The position numbers and the translations under genes are program-made. This document shows, piece after piece, positions 58,070 to 64,000 of a stretch of 64,000 bases of DNA (positions are counted from its first letter, which is position 1; each line of letters starts with the position of its first letter). This DNA is from Longimicrobium terrae. Its GTDB lineage: Bacteria > Gemmatimonadota > Gemmatimonadetes > Longimicrobiales > Longimicrobiaceae. The stretch lies in contig NZ_JACHIA010000021.1 in assembly GCF_014202995.1 (NCBI RefSeq), positions 1 through 64,000 of the forward strand, given 5' to 3'. The notes under the pieces were generated by a model. The model worked only from the letters and a program-made list of their open reading frames with translations, had not been told where the DNA came from and made no database searches.

Positions 58070-60544
58070 TTACCGGGCGGCCGCCGGAGCCGCCGCGGGG
58101 GTGCGCGGGCCGGCGTTCTTCACGTAGCGGTCCATCCAGTTGATCATTTCCGCCAGCGTGTGCATGGTGCTTTCCCGGGCCCGGTAGCCGTGCGGCTCCA
58201 GCGGAAGCACGACGTAGCGCACCGTGGCGCCCTGCCCCTTGAGCGCCGCGTAGAAGCGCTCGCTCTGGATGGGGAAGGTGCCGCTGTTGTCGTCGTTGGC
58301 GCCGTGGATCAGCAGGATGGGCTCGTTGATCCGGTTGGCGTACGTGAACGGGCTCATGCGCGTGTACGTGTCCGTCGCCTCCCAGTACGTGCGCTGCTCC
58401 GCCTGGAAGCCGTACGGGGTGAGCGTGCGGTTGTACGCGCCGCTCCGCGCGATGCCGGCGCGGAACAGGTCGCTGTGCGCCAGCAGGTTGGCCGTCATGA
58501 ACGCGCCGTACGAGTGGCCGCCCACGGCGATCTTGTCGCGGTCGGCCACGCCCATCTGCACCACCTTGTCCACCGCGGCCTGCGCGCTGGCCACCAGCTG
58601 CTCGATGTACGTGTCGTTGGGCTCGTTCTGCCCCTCGCCCACGATGGGCATGGTGGGGTTGTCGAGCACGGCGTACCCCGCCAGCAGCATGAACAGGTGG
58701 CTGATGCCGCCCGGGCGCGAGAAGCGGTTGGGCGAGTCGCTCACCTGGCCGGCCGCCGCGGCGTCGCGGAACTCCGTGGGATACGCCCACATCAGCAGCG
58801 GCAGCGGGCCGTCGCGGCGCTGGTCGTAGTTGGGCGGCAGGTACAGCGTGCCGCTCAGCTTGACGCCGTCCGCGCGCTCGTAGCTGATGAGCTGGCGCTG
58901 GATTCCCGCCAGCTGCGGCGCGGGATCGGCAAAGCGGGTGATGGCGCGCGGCGCCCCGCCCGACAGGCTGCGCACGTAGTAGTTGGGCGCCTCGGTGATG
59001 CTTTCGCGCCGGGTAAGCAGCTGCGTGCCCTCCGGGTTCAGCACGGCCACCACGTTCTCGTAGTACGGGTCTTCGGCGCGCCACAGGCGGCGGCTCTGGC
59101 CGGTGCCCAGGTCCATCACGTCCAGGAACGGATAGTCGCCGCGCTCCGAGGCGCCGCCCGAGGTCAGGTACACGCCGCGTCCGTCGGCCGTCATGAGCAT
59201 GACCGGCGCGCCCGCGGCGTTGGTGGTGAACATGGGCGAGCCCGGATCGCCGTAGCGGTCCTCGTAGCTGCGCTCGCGCAGCAGGCGCGGCGCGGTGCCC
59301 GGCGACGACGGGTTCACCACCCAGCGCTTTTCGCGGCGGGTGTTCACCCAGCGCGACCCCACCAGCGCCAGGTCGTCGCGGCCCCAGAAGATGCCGCCGA
59401 AGCGCTGGTCCAGCTCGGCCAGCGTCACCGGCGCGGCGGTGAACGGCGCGGTCTGCATGACCACGCGGTCGCGCACGGCGGAGGTGCGGCGCGGGTCGCC
59501 GCCGTCCTGCGCCTCGGCCCACACCAGGGTGGCCGGCGCGTCGGAGCGCCACTGCACCTGGCGCGGCCCCGGACGCACGGCGTCAAACGACGACGGCAGG
59601 TTGTCGGTCAGCGGGACGTCGGCGATCATCTTGACCGCGCGGCCGTTGCTGGCGTCGAGCACCGCGATTTCCTGCGGAAAGTTGCCCGCCGTCACCACGT
59701 AGCTGTACGGCTTCTTGACGCGCGTGACCAGCAGGTGCTGCCCGCCAGGGGCGATGTCGAAGCTGGCGTAGATGCCGGGCGCGCCCAGGTCCGTGCCCCG
59801 CCCGCCGGCCAGCGGCACGCGGGTGAGCTGGCTGGTGAAGTAGTAGTCGAACAGCGCCTCGTCGGTGGCGTTGGTCAGCAGGTCCTGGTAGGTGCGCACC
59901 GGGGCCGAGCGGCCCAGGTTTTCCTGGATGATGGGGCCGGTGGGCACCTCGGAGGCGCGCGGCGCGGCGCCGCGGCCGGGGCGCACGCGCGCCACGATGA
60001 AGCCCGAGTTGTCCGGCAGCCACTCGTACGGCGTGCCCATGGTGGCGTTGAGCTCCGGCCCGGTCACGCGGCGCGGCTCGCCGCTGGCCACGTCCGTCAC
60101 CCACAGCTCCAGCCCGCCGGTGCCCACGTTCACAAAGGCGAGCCGGCGTCCGTCGGGCGACCACGACGGGTAGCTGATGCGCGCGCCGGCCGGCAGGCGC
60201 ACCACGCGGGTGGTGCCGCTGGCCAGGTCCTGAAAGGTGATCCCGGTGCTGTACGAGGCGCGGGTGCTGCTGATGCCGTTGGTGCGCGGGCTGATGCGGA
60301 ACCCGGCCAGCCGCAGTTCCGGCTCGGCCATTTCGGCGATGGTGGGCATCCCCTCGCGGGCCAGCAGCGCCAGCGTGCGGCGGTCGCGGCCCACGAGCAC
60401 GGCCGGGGTGGGCTGGGCGTTGAGGATGGCGGGGATGGGATCGGGCGGCGTGAGGTAGCCGCCCTGCGCGGCCGCGGGGCCGGCCCCGGCCAGCGTGGCC
60501 GCCGCCAGCAGCACGCCCCGCAGGTGAGTGCGCGTGGAGAACAT
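58070..60544 (-). CDS. Secreted S9 family serine peptidase (glutamyl endopeptidase-like)
   Basis: 824 residues from ATG 60544, with a signal peptide (HLRGVLLAAATLAGAGPAAA). An N-terminal beta-propeller of about 500 residues ('YPSWSPDGRRLAFVNVGTGG') is followed by the alpha/beta-hydrolase domain with Ser about 676 in 'IAVGGHSYGAFMTANLLAHS', Asp about 748 in 'LLIHGANDDNSG' and His about 783 in 'PLEPHGYRARES'. 'GIARSGAYNRTLTPYGFQAE' resembles the S9D glutamyl endopeptidase branch. It would degrade peptides in the periplasm or outside. Ends in Ala/Pro low complexity. Monocistronic. Confidence 0.94.
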   Translation of the reverse strand: MFSTRTHLRGVLLAAATLAGAGPAAAQGGYLTPPDPIPAILNAQPTPAVLVGRDRRTLALLAREGMPTIAEMAEPELRLAGFRISPRTNGISSTRASYSTGITFQDLASGTTRVVRLPAGARISYPSWSPDGRRLAFVNVGTGGLELWVTDVASGEPRRVTGPELNATMGTPYEWLPDNSGFIVARVRPGRGAAPRASEVPTGPIIQENLGRSAPVRTYQDLLTNATDEALFDYYFTSQLTRVPLAGGRGTDLGAPGIYASFDIAPGGQHLLVTRVKKPYSYVVTAGNFPQEIAVLDASNGRAVKMIADVPLTDNLPSSFDAVRPGPRQVQWRSDAPATLVWAEAQDGGDPRRTSAVRDRVVMQTAPFTAAPVTLAELDQRFGGIFWGRDDLALVGSRWVNTRREKRWVVNPSSPGTAPRLLRERSYEDRYGDPGSPMFTTNAAGAPVMLMTADGRGVYLTSGGASERGDYPFLDVMDLGTGQSRRLWRAEDPYYENVVAVLNPEGTQLLTRRESITEAPNYYVRSLSGGAPRAITRFADPAPQLAGIQRQLISYERADGVKLSGTLYLPPNYDQRRDGPLPLLMWAYPTEFRDAAAAGQVSDSPNRFSRPGGISHLFMLLAGYAVLDNPTMPIVGEGQNEPNDTYIEQLVASAQAAVDKVVQMGVADRDKIAVGGHSYGAFMTANLLAHSDLFRAGIARSGAYNRTLTPYGFQAEQRTYWEATDTYTRMSPFTYANRINEPILLIHGANDDNSGTFPIQSERFYAALKGQGATVRYVVLPLEPHGYRARESTMHTLAEMINWMDRYVKNAGPRTPAAAPAAAR

Positions 60545-61541
60545 TCGGTACACCAGGATGCGGGTGATTCGAGCGCCACCGCCGGTGGCGGCCCTGGGTT
60601 CGCGGACCGGGGACCAGGCCAATCTGCACCGCCCTTGGCGGGTGCGAAAGGAGTAGCACTCCGGGCGCGGAAAGAGGTTGGTATGCGGGTACGACACGCG
60701 GCCGGGCGTGAGTGCTGGGAGGAGGGGAAGTGCGTGAGTGCGGGGTGCGGGGTGCGTGAGGGTGGGGATGGTGCCGGTGCGTCGGGCGGGCTTGAGGGCG
60801 GCCCCCACCCGGGCTCGTACTACTCGCCACCCTCCCCCAAAAAAAGACTGGGGGAGGTTTTCCCGGCCAGGGCATGCAAGCACTCTCTCTCCCGCTAAGT
60901 TGCATGCAATTTGGCCGGTTACACCCTCTCCCCCGGAGCGCGCCAGAAAGGGGGGTGTCAATACTCGGTGCAAAAGACCCTTTCAGGCCATCCGGCGCTG
61001 ATCGGCAAGGATTTGCATTGCCGTTGCAGCACCTCGTACGGTACTTCGTCGTAGACTTCGCGGAGAATTTCGTGGCTCGTGCGGGGAAAAAGGCGCCTGC
61101 GAGCGAAGCGAAGCACATAGGCGCCTTTTTCCCCTTGCTGGCTCCCGGTGTTCGCCGCCCTTTCACGAGGTACCGTGACGCGCGCCAAAGCGTTCTGTCA
61201 TTGCCCGGCACGTGCGCCGTCCTAACCATGGGTCACACCATCCTCTCATCCGGATTTTACGTGTGGCCATCCACCGCCAACGACAAAGCCCTGTCCCGAA
61301 ATGCGGGACAGGGCAGGCAGTTGTGCGTTACAGATCTGTATGGTTCAGAGACGGCGCGTGCGATGGCCGGAATGGCTTCCGACAGGCTGCAGGGCACGTC
61401 GCGTTAGGCTCGTGTGGTGACCTTTCCCACCCTCGAAAACCCATTCTATAGGCACTGGCGGGTGCGTTCTCTCCGGCGTATTCTGTCGGATAGTGACCTT
61501 TTGCCGACGTTTAGGAGCCACCCCCAATTCCCCGGCGGACA
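60545..61541. other. Repeat-bearing intergenic stretch of about 1 kb
   Basis: No convincing gene was found. 60796-60857 is a second R4 copy with hairpin CCCTCCCCCA/TGGGGGAGG. A perfect 16-bp inverted repeat GGGGAAAAAGGCGCCT (61083-61098) with 61119-61134 has T5 on its right arm and could terminate transcripts. A 10-bp stem GCCCTGTCCC/GGGACAGGGC lies at 61288-61314. From about 61000 on, the base composition is less GC-rich than upstream, as in the TPR genes that follow, which hints at a different origin. Confidence 0.6.
61083..61134. terminator. 16-bp inverted repeat with T-tract
   Basis: The arms 61083-61098 and 61119-61134 are perfectly complementary, and each contains an A5 or T5 run at its GC core edge. 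It looks like a bidirectional terminator, although no nearby gene ends here on either strand. Confidence 0.5.
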
Positions 61542-62807
61542 ATGGCCGACAAACGGCTTATACCGGTGCCCCCTCGCCCACGGCACCGGGAAGGGGAGAT
61601 CCTGCAGGAGCTTCCGGAACCGCTGGCGTTGGTGCTCTGGCAGCAGGTGAGACACCTTCGCGATTGGGCTGCTGCGGATGAAGTGGTTCGCGGTAAACTC
61701 TTTTGTCCAGCGACACCGGACGTCGTAGCCAAGCGGCGGGACGCGTACTCATCCGCACCAGAGTTGTCGCCGCACTTGGATGTGATCTTCGGTGTGCAGC
61801 GTGATCCGCTCACCGTGGACGTTAGCCGGGTCGGTGCTGCCTGCGAATCGCTCGCCAGTTGGGCGCTCACGGGAGAGCACGAACAAACCGCTATCGAGTT
61901 GGCGGAAACTGGCGCGCTCATAGACGACACCAACCCGAAACTCGCTAACTTAGCAGGGCGCCTCACGCGGAATGCGCACGCCTACGACCGGTCGGAAATC
62001 TGGTTTCAGCGCGGAATTAGTTTGGCTCTTGAGCGAAGGAATGTGGTTGAGCGGGTATGGGGGCATCTCGGCTACGGCAGACTGTTTCAGGAGCTAGGCA
62101 GGGTGCCAGGGGCACGGAAGCACTTGAATGCGGGTTCACGCCTCGCTTACAAGCACGGGCCGCCTTCACTCGCGGCATCAGCTCAGCACGACTTGTGCGC
62201 TCTGTTGATCGTGCGGGGGCACTTGGCGGAAGCAGCGGTCAGAGCACGACGGGCCTTGCTTTGGTATCCGAAGAATCACCCACGGCTTCCGTTGTTCGCA
62301 GCGGATGTCGGACTCCTGCTCATCCTAGCCCGCCATTACCGCGCTGCGTCCTGGCTGTTGAAGCGTGTTCTCAAGGTGGTGGATCAAGGGGGAGCACGTG
62401 CGGCAGTTGTTGCGCTGGCGGCACGTGCTTCTGCCGGAGCGGGAGACGTGGAAGAAGCAGTCGTGCTGCGCCGCCGCGCTGAAAAGCTCGTCTCCAATCA
62501 TCCCGTCATGGAACCCGCCGTCCGATGGCACCTCGCGGATTCCCGCCGCCTTTTAGGGGATTGGGATTCTGCCGCGCGAGACGCGGAATCCGCGTTGACG
62601 GTCGCACTAACCCGGAACGACAAAGAGGCCGTGCGACTGATTAGACAACTGACGCGGATGGTAGAGCAGCGCACCGTGTCGCCCCCCAAGCAGGGTGTCA
62701 GCGGAGAGGTTCGGGACTTCGTTCAGCAGATCGGGCACCGAATTTCGATCTGGTCCCCACGGGTCGGCCCGTGGCCGCCACCGTGGGGAGAGGCTCGGGC
62801 CGCCTGA
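61542..62807 (+). CDS. TPR protein B, paralogue of TPR A
   Basis: 421 residues from ATG 61542. It has the family block 'EILQELPEPLALVLWQQVRH' then LRDWAAADEVVRGKLF, a second shared block 'ESLASWALTGEHEQTAIELA', and TPR-like helices ('LGYGRLFQELGRVPGARKHL', 'AEAAVRARRALLWYPKNHPR'). The end 'ISIWSPRVGPWPPPWGEARA' is unique. No DNA-binding or membrane part. A small exported peptide gene (62825-63064) lies convergently 17 nt downstream, as in the TPR A locus. Its codon use is less GC-biased than the core genes. Confidence 0.85.
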   Translation: MADKRLIPVPPRPRHREGEILQELPEPLALVLWQQVRHLRDWAAADEVVRGKLFCPATPDVVAKRRDAYSSAPELSPHLDVIFGVQRDPLTVDVSRVGAACESLASWALTGEHEQTAIELAETGALIDDTNPKLANLAGRLTRNAHAYDRSEIWFQRGISLALERRNVVERVWGHLGYGRLFQELGRVPGARKHLNAGSRLAYKHGPPSLAASAQHDLCALLIVRGHLAEAAVRARRALLWYPKNHPRLPLFAADVGLLLILARHYRAASWLLKRVLKVVDQGGARAAVVALAARASAGAGDVEEAVVLRRRAEKLVSNHPVMEPAVRWHLADSRRLLGDWDSAARDAESALTVALTRNDKEAVRLIRQLTRMVEQRTVSPPKQGVSGEVRDFVQQIGHRISIWSPRVGPWPPPWGEARAA

Positions 62808-62824
62808 GGCGAAGCAACACCCCT

Positions 62825-63064
62825 TTAACTGCCAGACCCAAAAGTGACGCCATTTCTGGCCGCCGATCCCGAATCGGCGGCCGTTCTGTTTTCTGAGGTG
62901 TCCCCGTCGGAGCGACTTCCGGAGCCGAACGTTACTCCATTGTCGTAAACAGCGCGTGAATCGGGTTCTGCGACGCTCGTTGGAGCGCTGCTGGAACAGC
63001 CGTTCAAAATCAAACCGAGGCCAAGTAGCGATACACCCCAAATGCGGCGAGACAGCGTTTTCAT
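62825..63064 (-). CDS. Small exported peptide B with duplicated NGVTFGSGS motif
   Basis: 79 residues from ATG 63064, with AGGAGGAAGC before it. Signal 'RIWGVSLLGLGLILNGC' ends in a lipobox. The mature part contains YDNGVTFGSGS and ends RNGVTFGSGS. The two 9-residue copies are identical as peptide but differ at seven of nine codons, all at third positions (GGA/GGC, GTA/GTC, ACG/ACT, TTC/TTT, GGC/GGG, TCC/TCT, GGA/GGC). This shows selection on the peptide. Convergent with TPR B. Related in ending to the small proteins at 50875 and 63335. Confidence 0.82.
   Translation of the reverse strand: MKTLSRRIWGVSLLGLGLILNGCSSSAPTSVAEPDSRAVYDNGVTFGSGSRSDGDTSENRTAADSGSAARNGVTFGSGS
62858..62882 (+). terminator. 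TPR B terminator lying inside the peptide B gene
   Basis: Perfect 10-bp stem GGCCGCCGAT/ATCGGCGGCC (62858-62867, 62873-62882) followed on the plus strand by GTTCTGTTTT. It lies 50 bases past the TPR B stop but within the coding region of the opposing peptide gene, between its two motif copies. Confidence 0.6.
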
Positions 63065-63334
63065 GAGCTTCCTCCTGTTTTTCGGGCGCGTAGCTGGGCA
63101 GATAGCTGTTTGGGTACGATAGCAGTCCCATACATATTCCGCCAGCTTCGGGGGGTCAAACTGAGGTCATATGCCCCCGTCCGCTGGCGCCCAGCGGTTT
63201 GGCTTACAAGGAGCGGCCCTTTAATTTCACGAACAGGAAAATTGCCCGGACGGCGGGCGCACACCGCCATAGGTTCGGTGTGCGGAGCGGAAAAACGTGT
63301 CAGAACAGCCGTAGCGGCGAGGAGATTCACAAAG

Positions 63335-63538
63335 ATGGTGAATGACGCTAAACCTGTTGCCCTACACTCAAAGCCGACCAGCGAAGCCCCTGTTGTTCTT
63401 GAGCCGGAACAAGAACCGAAGAAAAACTCGCCAGTCAGCGAAACAGGTGACGACCGGCTATCGCCCCGGCTCTACAAGGGTTTGTGGTATTTAGATTTCC
63501 CGGAAGACAGGGGCGGGTTTTTCGGGAGTGGCAACTGA
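63335..63538 (+). CDS. Small peptide C ending in GGFFGSGN, upstream of TPR C
   Basis: 67 residues from ATG 63335, with GAGGAG about 12 nt upstream. No signal peptide: MVNDAKPVALHSKPTSEAPV..., acidic, Pro-rich, ending 'YLDFPEDRGGFFGSGN'. The last eight residues follow the same G-x-F/T-x-GSG pattern as the peptides at 50875 and 62825. It is on the same strand as TPR C and ends 30 nt before its ATG, so the two are probably cotranscribed. Unlike the other two, it would stay in the cytoplasm unless exported by a dedicated route. Confidence 0.72.
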   Translation: MVNDAKPVALHSKPTSEAPVVLEPEQEPKKNSPVSETGDDRLSPRLYKGLWYLDFPEDRGGFFGSGN

Positions 63539-63568
63539 CAGTCTGGACCGGACGCGGAGACTTCCGAA

Positions 63569-64000
63569 ATGGATGACCCGCCGCAGACAAATGCAATCGC
63601 GCCACGACCGCGTAAACGCTCTCGTCAGAGGCAGCACGGTACTCCGCGCAGCTGGTGCGTGCCGCCCGCCATCCTGCACGATCCGGCCGAGACGATGGAG
63701 GGCGCCCACGTTCTGTGGGAGTGCAGGGGCGAACTTGGTCTAGTTCTCTGGCGCACGGTGCGGGACCTGTCACTGTGGGCAGCCACCCCGCCCGACAAAC
63801 GGGGGCATCTGTTCACGATGGAGAGCGTGGTCCGCCGCGTGGAGGAACTGACGGATACGCTGCTGCCAGACGCCATCGCGTCTCCCGTGGATACGCTAAA
63901 CGGAATGCTGACCCTCGGGGTGGGGGCCGATGCCAGCATCGTCACGATCTGCTGTCTGGAAGTCGCTACCTGGGCGCGTCGTGAGCGGCTGGCACATACG
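63569..64000 (+). CDS. TPR protein C, N-terminal part (cut by window end)
   Basis: ATG 63569 (CGGAG 10 nt upstream) opens a frame that runs to the window edge: 144 codons without a stop. After a basic N-terminus (PRPRKRSRQRQHG) it has the family block 'ECRGELGLVLWRTVRDLSLW' then AATPPDKRGHLF, aligned with TPR A and TPR B, and later 'IVTICCLEVATWARRERLAH', matching the second shared block. So a third paralogue begins here, directly after the peptide C gene. The TPR part must lie beyond the window. Confidence 0.8.
   Translation, partial: MDDPPQTNAIAPRPRKRSRQRQHGTPRSWCVPPAILHDPAETMEGAHVLWECRGELGLVLWRTVRDLSLWAATPPDKRGHLFTMESVVRRVEELTDTLLPDAIASPVDTLNGMLTLGVGADASIVTICCLEVATWARRERLAHT

Noticed and set aside
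57782-60898. Long plus-strand open frame antisense to the S9 peptidase
   Set aside because: Same artefact: composition of an antisense shadow, no ribosome-binding site, and it starts inside the R1/R2 palindrome.
60958-61188. Short minus-strand frame with a reasonable-looking C-terminus
   Set aside because: The 16-bp inverted repeat lies within it, no ribosome-binding site was found, and no family was recognised. It may be a gene remnant, but the support is too weak.
61255-61400. Minus-strand 46-codon frame containing several Cys (VPCSLSEAIPAIARAVSEPY...)
   Set aside because: It begins right after a stop and contains the 61288-61314 hairpin, with no good start signal. Considered as a fourth small peptide gene, but the ending lacks the GSG motif.
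1-64000. tRNA, rRNA, riboswitch or T-box elements
   Set aside because: I looked for cloverleaf-like acceptor/TPsiC patterns, for a T-box upstream of asnB and for a B12 riboswitch near the B12-binding gene, and saw none. A covariance-model scan would be needed to exclude weak cases.

Overview
This is a high-GC chromosomal window. I infer a member of Gemmatimonadota, most likely a Longimicrobium-like genus. The basis is the strong third-position GC, many secreted or lipoprotein genes with no familiar name, and several families of dispersed intergenic palindromes that recur through the window. No rRNA, tRNA, CRISPR array or complete insertion sequence was found. The only mobile-element gene is a transposase tail at the left edge (3-182).

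Layout. 0.8-7.6 kb: uvrA (excision repair), a secreted TonB-C-like protein, a membrane sensor-like protein, an alpha/beta hydrolase and a DUF2939 protein. 7.6-8.9 kb: a VapC PIN toxin behind an unusually long VapB-like antitoxin. 9-10.7 kb: split L-serine dehydratase (sdaAB, sdaAA) separated by a G-rich inverted repeat. 10.8-12.5 kb: an envelope-stress operon (PspB-like, YbjN-like, PspA). 12.6-16.8 kb: a secreted protein, an AI-2E-family permease, two tandem palindromic elements and a DUF1611 protein. 16.9-19 kb: yggX, RNase D and small proteins. 19.3-25.1 kb (minus strand): membrane dipeptidase, a membrane-anchored protein, a histidine kinase translationally coupled to a CarH-like B12-binding protein, an ABM monooxygenase, a NUDIX hydrolase and a YczE-like membrane protein. 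26.4-32 kb (minus): a LysM lytic transglycosylase with a long Ser/Arg-rich linker, PrsW, SRPBCC and GT2 proteins. 32-39.5 kb: PIG-L deacetylase, M48 protease, a long-tailed HU protein, a second AI-2E permease and an L,D-transpeptidase. 39.7-41.5 kb: an arsenic cluster arsR-arsM-arsN2 with an ArsR operator. 41.8-46 kb: apt, apaG, a BsuPI lipoprotein, and an aminotransferase/omega-amidase pair. 46.1-48 kb: asparagine synthetase behind a leader peptide rich in Asn codons and a terminator. 48.3-54.8 kb: OsmC, a regulator cluster (two related HTH proteins, a TPR protein, a small Gly-rich lipoprotein, an AraC-like protein), TfoX and small membrane proteins. 55-60.5 kb (minus): a secreted protein, an SDR, DUF2059, LURP-one and S9 peptidase genes. 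61.5-64 kb: two more TPR proteins of the same family, each beside a small protein ending in a GSG motif.

Two systems stand out. First, 46148-46291 looks like a complete trp-style transcription attenuator for asparagine synthetase. A 27-codon leader peptide carries six Asn codons in a seven-codon stretch, with competing hairpins and a strong intrinsic terminator before asnB. Second, three paralogous TPR proteins (49567-50874, 61542-62807, 63569-end) each lie next to a small gene whose product ends in a G-[GV]-[FT]-[LF]-G-S-G-x motif. In two of these the motif is duplicated, with the DNA copies differing mainly at synonymous positions. That indicates selection on the peptide itself. I propose, as inference only, a peptide-plus-TPR-receptor system, possibly with the paired HTH regulators.
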